A DNA stretch of 61,461 nt from IMG/VR virus record IMGVR_UViG_3300042868_008304, positions 1 through 61,461 of that record; one strand, 5' to 3'. The notes below the pieces were generated by a model. That model was not told the origin of the DNA, did no database searches, and worked only from the letters and a program-made list of their open reading frames with translations. Positions 8,134 to 17,508 of this stretch are shown in pieces (within the stretch, counting starts at the first letter, position 1; every line of letters starts with the position of its first letter). The position numbers and the translations under genes are program-made. Source of the stretch: a virus.

Positions 8134-11100
8134 ATGAGAGATTATAAAGTAATAGACACGTTTATATTTGGAGGAGAATTAGAAATTTTAAAAATGAGAT
8201 TGGATTATTTATATGATTCCGTTGATTATTTTATTTTTTCCGAAAGTAATAAAACTCACAATGGAACGACTAAAGATTTGACTTACCTACAAAACATTAA
8301 TATGTTTGAAAGTTATAAAGATAAAATTCATTACGTGGTTTTTGACCCCGATATAACAAACCTTAATCTTTCAGTTACTCCGGAGGATATATTCAAATCT
8401 GACCTTTGGAAATTAGAAAGGGCACAAAGAAGTGAAGTCCACAGTAAAGTTATGGAATTATCAGACCAATCAACAATGATTTTACATTCTGATTGTGATG
8501 AATTTCCTGACAAATTAAAATTTAATGAATTAAGAGAAATGACTAAAGATTTATTTTTAGAAGTAGTATCTTTAGGTCAACCAACATATTACTATTCTCC
8601 ATTAAATTTATTAGAGATTAATTGGTATGGAACCGTCGCTTTTAATCATCAAACATTAATTAATTTAACAGATTATTTTTCAGTTAGAGAAAATAGATTT
8701 CAATCAAAGCATTTAGAAAATTCTGGATGGCATTTTTCGTTTTTTGTATCACCTGAAGAAATCCAACATAAAATACAAACATACGCTCATCAAGAATATA
8801 ATGTTCCGGAAATTGTCAACATAGAAACAATTAAATATAACATTTATAATGGTTTAGATGTATTAAATAGACCTGACGTTATAATAAAAAAATTAGACAA
8901 AATTAGTGGGGATTTCCCAATAGAATTTTATAGACACGAGTTATTTTTTAAAAACACGTTTGATAGAGTTTATTTAAAACCTCAAACCAAATTAAGAAAA
9001 AATGGGTCAATGCAAATTCCATTAGAAATTGAAAATTTACAACTTAGTGTTGCAAACCAACAACCTAAAATTATTGTTGAAATTGGGACAGCTAACGGAG
9101 GGACATTATCAAGATGGTTTGAAATTCCTTCTGCTGAAATTGTTATAAGTATTGATTTACCAATCGGTATTCACGGAGGACAAGGGTTTGAAGAAAGAAC
9201 TTATGTTATATCTGACGCATTAGAACAAGCTAATTTAACAAATAAAAAATTCTTTGCAATTAATGGAAATTCAAAAGATTATTATATTGTTGAACGATTA
9301 AGAGAAATTTTAAATGGTGAAAAAATTGATTTTTTATTTATAGATGGTGACCACACATATGAGGGTGTTAAAGGTGATTATGAATTATATGAACAATTTT
9401 TAAATGAAAACTCAATTGTTGGTTTTCACGATATTATTAATAGTGAATATCACGCAGAACATAATTGTTTTGTTTCAACATTTTGGTCTGAAATAAAAAA
9501 ACAATATGAAAGTGTTGAGTTTGTATACACTAATTTATTAGATAAGAATATTTTGGAATTTTTCTACAACATATCAAACCATAAAGGTGGGTTTGGGGGA
9601 ATTGGGTATATTGAACACTCAAAAAAAAAAGACTTTAGTGGTAATATCTCATTAGTAGTTCCAATTTACAATAATGTTGATGATACAATTAATAATGTAT
9701 CGTTAACTTTATCAACTTCAAAATATATTGATGAAGTTATTTTATACTCAAACGGAACTGACCAATATGGTAATGAAAAATTAAAAACATTTTCACAATC
9801 AAATTCAATAATTAAATTACACATTGTTGATAAACCTATTGGATTTATTAAGGCAGTTAATGAGTCATTTAAACTATCTAAAAACGAATTTATTTTATGT
9901 TTAAATAGTGACGCCGCTTTATATCACAATTGGGAAGATATGTTGATACCATTTCTTAACGATGATTTAAATGGTATTATCGGACCAGTTAAAGTTAGAG
10001 ACTTTATTTTAGGTTGTTGTTACATTGTTAAAAAATCAATATTAAACCAAATTGGTCTGTTAAATGAAGGATTTGGTCTTGGGTATTGTGATGATGTTGA
10101 ATTTTCAAATAGAGTTGAGATGAATGGTTATAAGTTAGGTTATTGTGAATTTAAAGATGATTTTGGATGGACAGAATCTGTTAATTTTCCAATATATCAT
10201 AGACAAGGTTCATCGTTTGAATTATTAGAAGATGAAACTAAAACTAATTTAAATGAGAGAAATGAAATTAAATATCATAAATTTATTAATACCAAAAAAG
10301 TTGTTATTTTAAAAGATTTAAATTATGACGATATAAAATCATTATTAAATAATGAAGAAGTCTTTATTGTTGTTAACAAATCAGGAGATAATTTTGAAAA
10401 AATTAGATATGATAAAGAAATTATTGAATTATCTAATATTTTTGAATGTACAAATGATATGGATATTAATCAAATAATTAATTCAGTTGCAAAAGGAAAA
10501 GAAATTGAGTTTAGAACAAATAAAAAAATAATTAAAGATAATATGAATAGAGTTGACATCATTAACTCATTGATTGAAAAACACAATTATAATTCTTATT
10601 TAGAAATTGGTGTTAATAATCCGGATAATTGTTTAAACCATATTAATTGTGATTTAAAACACGGGGTTGACCCTGGCGTTGAAGGTTATTATCCTGTCAC
10701 ATATAATATGACTTCAGATGAATTTTTTAAAATAAACACATTAACATACGATATTATCTTTATTGATGGACTACATATCGATGAACAAGTTGAAAAAGAT
10801 ATATATAATAGTTTAAGTATTTTAAATAAAAATGGGACAATTGTTTTACACGATTGTAATCCTCCACAAATTTATCACGCTAGAGAAGATTATGGTGATA
10901 AATCAACACCTGTTGGTGATTATTGGACCGGAACATCTTGGAAAGCGTTTGTTAAAGTTAGATGCGAAATTGATAATATTTACGCAAGTGTTGTTGATAC
11001 AGATTGGGGTGTTGGAATTATACAATATTCAGAAACACCAAATAAAATAATTAATGATAATCCATATTTTTCTTACAATAAATTTGCTGAAAATAGAGAG

Positions 11101-12930
11101 AAGTATCTTAATTTAATTTCAACAGAAGAATTCATTAATCAATATATCGATGAGATACCAAATAAAAAAAAAAGATTAACTTGGTTAGCAAAATATGATG
11201 ATTACGCGTCAATGGGTATTTTATCTCAGAAGATTCTTCAAAATCTAAAAACAACCGATGTGTCTTGTAAAGAAATTATTGGGGTTACAGAAACTAAAAA
11301 CGAGTTAATTCACAAATTAATTAAAAAACCAATTAATCACGATTTGGGGATTATGTTTGCTTATCCCGACATTATTGGTGAATTAAAACAATTTAATACT
11401 AAGGTTATTTACACTGGTGTTGACACCACAGAAGGAATACCAAATTATACAACAAACATTAATCAATCGGATTATATTTTAACCCCATCCAACTTATCGA
11501 AAGATAGAATGATTAAAATGGGTGTAACAAAACCAATCTTTGTATTCCCTCACGGAATTGAGAAAAATGAATTTACCTACAAACCAAGAGTGATGGGTGA
11601 TAAGTTCAAATTCCTTTATGTTGGGGAATGTAGTGATAGAAAGGGTGTTTTTCATTTATTAAGAGCATTTACTGAACTATATAAAAACAATCCAAATGTT
11701 GAGTTACATTTAAAATCAAACTCAGCAATGTTATTTTATGGGGGTGATAAAGTTCAAAAATATGTGGACGAAAACTCAAACATATTTTGGGATAAATCGG
11801 ATACAGGTCACGAAAGAACTTTAGAATTATATAACGAATGTCACGTTTATGTTTATCCATCAAGAGCCGACACTTTTGGTATGACAATATTAGAAGCTAT
11901 GGGATGTGGTTTACCTGTAATTTCAACATCAGAACCAGGTGTAACTGAATTAGTTAAGGGGATGTATATAGACATACCGACCAATGAGGTTCCTGTGGTA
12001 GGACATCCTTGGATGACAGGAAATTGGGGTGAACCAAATTACCTAATGTTACAACTTCAAATGCGAACAATACAAGAGAATTATAGTGATTTTTCAAATC
12101 CGGAAAAATTAAAAAAAATCTCAGAGTTTGTTAATGAAAATTATTGTTGGGAAAAAATTACCGAGAATTTTGAAAAAAATATTTTACCTAAACTAACTAA
12201 AGAGGTTAAAATTATAACATTATTAACGTCATATAAAAGACCACATCATATTAAAAATGTAATTAATTCTTTAAAAGATGTTAGAGAAGATGGGTATACT
12301 AACGATATATATATTGTTGACAATACAAATGATGATTCAAAAGATGAAGTTACTAAAATTATTAATGAAAACATTGATGATAATTTTACCTTATATTCTT
12401 CAAGTTTTAATTTAGGTCAACGAGGGGCGCTCCTTCAAATGTTAGATGATATTAACATTGATGAGTATGATTTTATTCAATTCACTGACCAAGATAATTT
12501 ATTATTAGAACCATTGAGTACTTATTGTAACATTTTAAATGAGAATCAAGAAATATTTTTTGCAACAGGATATATGAGTAAAGAACACAATGAACTTGGG
12601 TGGAGAAAAACACGATTCGGTAATCTATGTGAAAAACGTTCTTTAAGGGCGGGACATATGTTTATGAGGGTGAGTGATTTAAAAAGTTTATTACCAATTC
12701 ATTTAGATGGTCAACACGGACAACCACATAATTCTTCTTGGTATGCAGGATTAGATTGGGAAGTGTCTTATTGGAATCCTAATTCACCGGGAAGAACAAG
12801 TAATAAAAATTTTGTGTTATGTGTTCCGGGTGGTGTATTACATAAAGGTGTTGATAGCACATTTTATGAATGGGATGTTGAGGATAATGAATATAGTTTA
12901 GAAGAGTTACAAAATATGAGACAAAAATAA
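8134..12930 (+). CDS. Giant six-domain glycosyltransferase/methyltransferase
   Basis: 1598 residues. In order: (1) about 1-285, GT17-like (beta-1,4-GlcNAc-transferase family), with FSESNKTHNG near 37 and SDCDEF near 120; (2) about 310-470, Methyltransf_24, with VEIGTANGG and FIDGDHTYEGV; (3) about 505-700, GT2, with SLVVPIYNN, LNSDAA near 590 and a GYCDDVEFSNR acceptor-site motif; (4) about 805-950, a second methyltransferase, with LEIGVNNPD and FIDGLHID; (5) about 1060-1355, GT4, with FLYVGECSDRKGV and the donor-binding DTFGMTILEAMGCGLP near 1247; (6) about 1358-1598, GT2-like, with LLTSYKRP and FTDQDN. Such an assembly could build and cap an oligosaccharide on one polypeptide. No stop, frameshift or membrane segment is apparent, so it is probably a soluble enzyme. 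Confidence 0.8.
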   Translation: MRDYKVIDTFIFGGELEILKMRLDYLYDSVDYFIFSESNKTHNGTTKDLTYLQNINMFESYKDKIHYVVFDPDITNLNLSVTPEDIFKSDLWKLERAQRSEVHSKVMELSDQSTMILHSDCDEFPDKLKFNELREMTKDLFLEVVSLGQPTYYYSPLNLLEINWYGTVAFNHQTLINLTDYFSVRENRFQSKHLENSGWHFSFFVSPEEIQHKIQTYAHQEYNVPEIVNIETIKYNIYNGLDVLNRPDVIIKKLDKISGDFPIEFYRHELFFKNTFDRVYLKPQTKLRKNGSMQIPLEIENLQLSVANQQPKIIVEIGTANGGTLSRWFEIPSAEIVISIDLPIGIHGGQGFEERTYVISDALEQANLTNKKFFAINGNSKDYYIVERLREILNGEKIDFLFIDGDHTYEGVKGDYELYEQFLNENSIVGFHDIINSEYHAEHNCFVSTFWSEIKKQYESVEFVYTNLLDKNILEFFYNISNHKGGFGGIGYIEHSKKKDFSGNISLVVPIYNNVDDTINNVSLTLSTSKYIDEVILYSNGTDQYGNEKLKTFSQSNSIIKLHIVDKPIGFIKAVNESFKLSKNEFILCLNSDAALYHNWEDMLIPFLNDDLNGIIGPVKVRDFILGCCYIVKKSILNQIGLLNEGFGLGYCDDVEFSNRVEMNGYKLGYCEFKDDFGWTESVNFPIYHRQGSSFELLEDETKTNLNERNEIKYHKFINTKKVVILKDLNYDDIKSLLNNEEVFIVVNKSGDNFEKIRYDKEIIELSNIFECTNDMDINQIINSVAKGKEIEFRTNKKIIKDNMNRVDIINSLIEKHNYNSYLEIGVNNPDNCLNHINCDLKHGVDPGVEGYYPVTYNMTSDEFFKINTLTYDIIFIDGLHIDEQVEKDIYNSLSILNKNGTIVLHDCNPPQIYHAREDYGDKSTPVGDYWTGTSWKAFVKVRCEIDNIYASVVDTDWGVGIIQYSETPNKIINDNPYFSYNKFAENREKYLNLISTEEFINQYIDEIPNKKKRLTWLAKYDDYASMGILSQKILQNLKTTDVSCKEIIGVTETKNELIHKLIKKPINHDLGIMFAYPDIIGELKQFNTKVIYTGVDTTEGIPNYTTNINQSDYILTPSNLSKDRMIKMGVTKPIFVFPHGIEKNEFTYKPRVMGDKFKFLYVGECSDRKGVFHLLRAFTELYKNNPNVELHLKSNSAMLFYGGDKVQKYVDENSNIFWDKSDTGHERTLELYNECHVYVYPSRADTFGMTILEAMGCGLPVISTSEPGVTELVKGMYIDIPTNEVPVVGHPWMTGNWGEPNYLMLQLQMRTIQENYSDFSNPEKLKKISEFVNENYCWEKITENFEKNILPKLTKEVKIITLLTSYKRPHHIKNVINSLKDVREDGYTNDIYIVDNTNDDSKDEVTKIINENIDDNFTLYSSSFNLGQRGALLQMLDDINIDEYDFIQFTDQDNLLLEPLSTYCNILNENQEIFFATGYMSKEHNELGWRKTRFGNLCEKRSLRAGHMFMRVSDLKSLLPIHLDGQHGQPHNSSWYAGLDWEVSYWNPNSPGRTSNKNFVLCVPGGVLHKGVDSTFYEWDVEDNEYSLEELQNMRQK

Positions 12931-12941
12931 TAATAATTAAC

Positions 12942-12949
12942 TATTTATA
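12942..12949 (+). promoter_or_regulatory. TATTTATA motif before 12954 gene
   Basis: One copy of the recurrent motif. It lies only four bases before the ATG, so transcription starting from it would miss that codon. It may serve the 13175 gene, or be unrelated. Confidence 0.25.
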
Positions 12950-12953
12950 CAAT

Positions 12954-13172
12954 ATGAACGAAATTAAATATCCATCAGAACTTACTTATTTCATATCATA
13001 CGATGATTATGAAACATTACCTCATTATGGTGAAGTATCGTCAGGTCAATATCTGATAACACCAAAACCTAATATGTTTACAACAACTATTCGTGAAGAA
13101 TTTGTTACAGAACTATTAAAATTTGGTATTGATTATGATAAACAATCAACAAATGAGTTAATTATTAACTAA
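12954..13172 (+). CDS. Small hypothetical protein
   Basis: A 72-residue acidic soluble protein, not recognised. It is rich in Tyr, Glu and Thr, with no membrane segment, signal peptide or cysteine. It starts 23 bases after the giant transferase and stops two bases before the DUF285 protein, so it is probably co-translated with the latter. Short proteins directly before a large fibre gene are sometimes assembly helpers or small virion parts; nothing in this sequence decides. Confidence 0.55.
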   Translation: MNEIKYPSELTYFISYDDYETLPHYGEVSSGQYLITPKPNMFTTTIREEFVTELLKFGIDYDKQSTNELIIN

Positions 13173-13174
13173 CA

Positions 13175-16100
13175 ATGCAAGTAATACAAATCACAAGTTT
13201 AACAGGACACTCTCCTTATGATATTACAATTTGTGATATTACAAACACTTATTGTTATTTAGGTGTTTCAGGTGCAACATCAGCTCCTTTAACAATTAAT
13301 ATTCCAACAGAACTTATTAATGTTGATGAAGTATTAGTTGTAATTACTGATTCTTTAGGTTGTTCAGAACTTCAGTATCATAATTGTGACGACCCAAAAC
13401 CTTCACAAACACCAACATCTACACTAACTCCGACACCAACAAAAGCCGCGTGTAATTGTATATCCTTTGAAAACACTTCGGGGGTAACTTTAACGTATAA
13501 TTACATAAATTGTGATGGAGAATCTTTTTATGGTGCGATATATTCCGCAACAACATTATTTGTTTGTGGAAGTAACCCATATGCTGATAGTGGTGTGACA
13601 ATCAATATCTCTTCAGATATTTGTATTAATAATGAATGTCCGGGACCGACACCAACTCCAACACCAACTCCAACAATTACACCAACATTACCACCTATTG
13701 TGGGATATTTTGAAGATAGTTGTGACCCTTCAAATCAATTTACATTATCTAACATACCAATATCATTCAGTCCTTTATCAGGGGCTTATTATATTGAGAG
13801 TGATGGATTTGTTGGTTGTGCAACTTATGTTGTAAGTTCATCGACCAATAATGTTTATTCATTCATTGCAATGGGTTCTCAACCAAGTATTCTTCATTGT
13901 CAAAGAGCCAATTTTATCTATCCGTGCCCAACGGCAACTCCAACACCAACACCATCGGCAACTCCTTGTATTGGTTGTAGAAATTATATTTTATATGGTG
14001 GTTCTGGTAAAGGAGGAAATTCAACATTTCAATATATACCTTGTGGGGGTAGTTCATCAATCAATATTAATATTCCAAGAAGTGATAGTGGTTCAGAGTT
14101 TACTCAAAATATCTGTGCGGAGTGTAATAGTGTTTATAAATTAACCACTAGTGGAAGTTATGGAATTACGGGACCTTGTCCTACACCGACACCAACCTCA
14201 ACACTTACACCGACACCAACACCAACAACACCGGTCAAATATATCTTATTCCAAGCACAATCTTGTTGTACTAAAAAAATCATAAAATATATAATGTTAC
14301 CGTCAACATTCTTACCCGGAACGGCAATTGTTAATTCATTTGGGGAATGTTTACAAATAATTGATAAATCTCCGGGAAAAGCGTGGATAACTGATTATTG
14401 GAACCACTCAACAACATATGTAGATTGTGAGTTATGTATTAAATATCAAACTTGTGACCCAATAGCACCTTTACCATTTATTTCTGTATGGACAACAACA
14501 TCTTCTAACGAAACTATTAATTTACCATATGCGTCTTCCGGGTTTTATTATGGGACAATTGATTGGGGTGATGGAACTATTACTACTAATGATTATGTTA
14601 ATAGGTCACACATTTATGGAACTCCGGGAACATATACGATAACAATAACTGGAACATTAATTGGTTGGAGTTTTGGGTTATATTCGTCAAATGCGTTAAA
14701 CATTGTTGAGGTATTACAATGGGGTTGTTTGCAATTAGGAAATTCAGGTTTTAATTTTGTCAATTGTCAAAATTTAACATTAAATAATGTTAGTGATGTT
14801 TTAAATTTATCAGAAACAAATAGTTTATACTCAACATTCTCCGATTGTAATAGTTTAACTACAATAAATAATGTTAATTCTTGGGATACATCGACTATAA
14901 CCAATATGGTTAATACTTTTGTTTATTGTTATAATTTTAATGATGACATCAGTAATTGGGATGTTAGTAACGTTACTGATTTTGGTGGAATGTTTGATAA
15001 CGCAAGTTCATTTAATCAACCAATTGGTATTTGGGATACGTCTAGCTCTCTTAGTATGGGTAATATGTTTTTTGTTTGTACAAATTTTAATCAGGATTTA
15101 AGTAATTGGAATGTGTCAAATGTGACTGATATGAACAATATGTTTAATAGTTGTATTCAATTTAATAATGGAGGTTCCCCATCTATTAATAGTTGGTTAA
15201 CATCTAATGTTACAAATATGGCGGGTATGTTTCTCTCCACTCCATTTAATCAACCAATTGATAGTTGGGACACATCAAGTGTAATTTATACGTCGTTTAT
15301 GTTTTATAATGCAACCCAATTTAATCAATCATTAAATTCTTGGGATGTAAGTAATGTTATTAATATGTCGTATATGTTTTATTTGGCAACGTCGTTTAAT
15401 CAACCTTTAAATTCTTGGGATGTTGGTAATGTTACAAATATGTCGTATATGTTTAACGAAGCAACGTCGTTTAATCAACCACTAAATAATTGGGTTGTAT
15501 CGAATGTTACAAATATGACTAGTATGTTTAGGGGGGCACAATTATTTAATCAAAACATTGGTGGTTGGGATGTTAGTAGTGTGACTACTATGTCGTTGAT
15601 GCTTCAAGGCTCACCATCGGCTAACTCATTTAATAATGGTGGTTCACCATCAATAAGTGGTTGGTCAACATCAAACGTTACTAGTATGTTTGGGATGTTT
15701 AATGCGTCCTTATTTAATCAAAATATTGGAAATTGGGATGTTAGTAATGTTACTAATTTTGGTGGTATGTTTTTAGGAACACCGTTTAATAATGGTGGTT
15801 CACCATCAATTAGTGGTTGGACAATTAATACCTCAATTAATGGTATCAGTATGTATATAATGTTTGGATTTTCAGCATTTAATCAACCTATAGGTTCGTG
15901 GAATGTCTCAAAGGTTACGGGTATGTCTGAAATGTTTAGGTCAGCATTTTCATTCAATCAAAATATTGGTGGTTGGAATGTTAGTGGTGTTACTGATTTT
16001 AGTAATTTTATGCAAAGTAAAACATTTTCGGATTATTCAACAACAAATTTAGATGCAATATACAATGGATGGAGTACGTTACCTTCACTACAACCATTTA

Positions 16101-16207
16101 TTAATATTAATTTTGGGACTATTAAATATACTGCAGGTGGTTCGTCAGGAAAAGCCATACTTCAAGGACCTCCAAATAATTGGTCAATTTCAGACGGAGG
16201 TATATAA
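13175..16207 (+). CDS. Cys-module, PKD and BspA-like (DUF285) repeat virion protein
   Basis: 1010 residues. The N-terminal 430 hold four small Cys-rich modules (about 13448-13643, 13696-13928, 13969-14178 and 14234-14460) separated by Thr-Pro linkers (near 13408, 13649, 13930 and 14178). A PKD-like or BspA leader domain follows, with IDWGDGT near residue 462. From about residue 560 to 980 the chain is a run of roughly 25-residue DUF285 repeats of the form FNQPLNSWDVSNVTNMSYMF. DUF285 proteins are typical bacterial surface adhesins, so this is best read as a phage display protein for binding host surfaces or particles. It lacks a signal peptide, consistent with a virion rather than a secreted protein. 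It has the same module types as the 20884 and 24217 genes. Confidence 0.75.
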   Translation: MQVIQITSLTGHSPYDITICDITNTYCYLGVSGATSAPLTINIPTELINVDEVLVVITDSLGCSELQYHNCDDPKPSQTPTSTLTPTPTKAACNCISFENTSGVTLTYNYINCDGESFYGAIYSATTLFVCGSNPYADSGVTINISSDICINNECPGPTPTPTPTPTITPTLPPIVGYFEDSCDPSNQFTLSNIPISFSPLSGAYYIESDGFVGCATYVVSSSTNNVYSFIAMGSQPSILHCQRANFIYPCPTATPTPTPSATPCIGCRNYILYGGSGKGGNSTFQYIPCGGSSSININIPRSDSGSEFTQNICAECNSVYKLTTSGSYGITGPCPTPTPTSTLTPTPTPTTPVKYILFQAQSCCTKKIIKYIMLPSTFLPGTAIVNSFGECLQIIDKSPGKAWITDYWNHSTTYVDCELCIKYQTCDPIAPLPFISVWTTTSSNETINLPYASSGFYYGTIDWGDGTITTNDYVNRSHIYGTPGTYTITITGTLIGWSFGLYSSNALNIVEVLQWGCLQLGNSGFNFVNCQNLTLNNVSDVLNLSETNSLYSTFSDCNSLTTINNVNSWDTSTITNMVNTFVYCYNFNDDISNWDVSNVTDFGGMFDNASSFNQPIGIWDTSSSLSMGNMFFVCTNFNQDLSNWNVSNVTDMNNMFNSCIQFNNGGSPSINSWLTSNVTNMAGMFLSTPFNQPIDSWDTSSVIYTSFMFYNATQFNQSLNSWDVSNVINMSYMFYLATSFNQPLNSWDVGNVTNMSYMFNEATSFNQPLNNWVVSNVTNMTSMFRGAQLFNQNIGGWDVSSVTTMSLMLQGSPSANSFNNGGSPSISGWSTSNVTSMFGMFNASLFNQNIGNWDVSNVTNFGGMFLGTPFNNGGSPSISGWTINTSINGISMYIMFGFSAFNQPIGSWNVSKVTGMSEMFRSAFSFNQNIGGWNVSGVTDFSNFMQSKTFSDYSTTNLDAIYNGWSTLPSLQPFININFGTIKYTAGGSSGKAILQGPPNNWSISDGGI
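14850..16110 (+). repeat. DUF285 (BspA-like) coding repeats
   Basis: About 14 tandem units of 60-80 bp encode FNQ...WDVSNVTNM...MF. Several share exact short stretches; the 20 bases beginning gcaacgtcgtttaatc occur at both 15387 and 15462. Units vary, including insertions of an NNGGSPSI segment. Confidence 0.85.
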
Positions 16208-16211
16208 TTTC

Positions 16212-16219
16212 TATTTATC
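16212..16219 (+). promoter_or_regulatory. TATTTATC motif before GlcNAc-transferase gene
   Basis: It matches the recurrent AT-rich motif in sense orientation, 41 bases before the ATG at 16261, in a 53-base intergenic gap. Confidence 0.35.
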
Positions 16220-16260
16220 TTTTTATAAAAAATATTATTTTTTTAATAAAAAGATATTAA

Positions 16261-17508
16261 ATGAAAATATTTGTCCAAATTGCGTCCTATCGTGACCCCC
16301 AACTTATCCCAACAATTAAATCAATGTTGGAGAATGCAAAAAAACCTAAAAATTTAGTAATCGGAATTTGTCGCCAATACCATCCTGAAGATGGTTTTGA
16401 TAACTTAGATGAATTTAAAGGAGATAAACGATTTAGAGTTATTGATGTCCTATATACTGAATCAAAAGGTGTTTGTTGGGCAAGAAACCAAGTTCAACAA
16501 TTATATAAAGGTGAAGAATATACCTTACAAATCGATTCTCATATGAGATTTGAAAAGGATTGGGACGATACTTTAATCAAAATGATTAAACAACTTCAAA
16601 AGAAAGGTTTTAAGAAACCTTTGTTAACCGGATATGTTTCTTCATTTGACCCGGATAATGACCCGGCAGGAAGAGTTAAGGAGCCTTGGAGAATGGCGTT
16701 TGATAGATTTATTCCTGAAGGTGCGGTATTCTTCTTACCTGAAACAATTCCGGGATGGGAAACACTTACCGAACCGGTTACTTCACGATTTTATTCTGCC
16801 CATATGGCATTTACCTTAGGACAATTTAGTGTTGAGGTTCAACACGACCCTGAATTTTATTTTCACGGAGAAGAGATATCGATTGCCGTTAGAGCGTATA
16901 CTCACGGATATGATTTATTTCACCCACATAAAACTGTAATTTGGCACGAATACACTCGTAAGGGTAGAACTAAACAATGGGATGACGATAAAGAATGGGG
17001 ATTAAAAAATGAATTGTCTCATAAGAAAAACCGTCAATTATTTGGTATGGACGGTGAAGAAGTTACTTTAGATTTTAGTTATTATGGTTTTGGGACCGAA
17101 AGAACTTTAAAAGAATATGAAATATATTCAGGTCTTAAATTTTCAAATAGAGCTGTTCAACAATACACTTTAGATAAACATTACGCACCTAACCCTCAAA
17201 TTTTTGAAACTGAAGAAGAATGGTTGGCAAGTTACGCTAGTATCTTTAAACATTGTATTGATATTGGGTTCCATCAAGTTCCTGAAAAAGATTACGAATT
17301 TTGGGTGGTTGCTTTCCACGATGAAAAAGACGAGACAATCTTTAGAAAAGATGCTGACATCAATGAGATTAATAATATGATGAATGACCCTGATGGGTAT
17401 TGTAAAGTTTGGAGAGATTTTCAAACAGTTCATAAACCAAAATACTGGGTTGTTTGGCCATTTAGTAAGTCAAAAGGTTGGTGTGATAGAATAACAGGTA
17501 ATTTATAA
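16261..17508 (+). CDS. GlcNAc-transferase-like glycosyltransferase
   Basis: 415 residues resembling the Glyco_transf GlcNAc family (Skp1 hydroxyproline GlcNAc-transferase type). It opens with IFVQIASYRDPQL. GVCWARNQVQQLYKGE near residue 76 and LQIDSHMRF near 90 (DxH in place of DxD, binding the metal and UDP-sugar) are family hallmarks, as is the H-D...FHGEEISIAVRAYTHGYDLF region near 195. In this family the enzyme adds GlcNAc to protein; members are found in bacteria and large viruses too. Its place between two Thr/Pro-rich virion genes makes a phage protein a plausible acceptor, but that is inference. The stop codon overlaps the next ATG. Confidence 0.7.
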   Translation: MKIFVQIASYRDPQLIPTIKSMLENAKKPKNLVIGICRQYHPEDGFDNLDEFKGDKRFRVIDVLYTESKGVCWARNQVQQLYKGEEYTLQIDSHMRFEKDWDDTLIKMIKQLQKKGFKKPLLTGYVSSFDPDNDPAGRVKEPWRMAFDRFIPEGAVFFLPETIPGWETLTEPVTSRFYSAHMAFTLGQFSVEVQHDPEFYFHGEEISIAVRAYTHGYDLFHPHKTVIWHEYTRKGRTKQWDDDKEWGLKNELSHKKNRQLFGMDGEEVTLDFSYYGFGTERTLKEYEIYSGLKFSNRAVQQYTLDKHYAPNPQIFETEEEWLASYASIFKHCIDIGFHQVPEKDYEFWVVAFHDEKDETIFRKDADINEINNMMNDPDGYCKVWRDFQTVHKPKYWVVWPFSKSKGWCDRITGNL

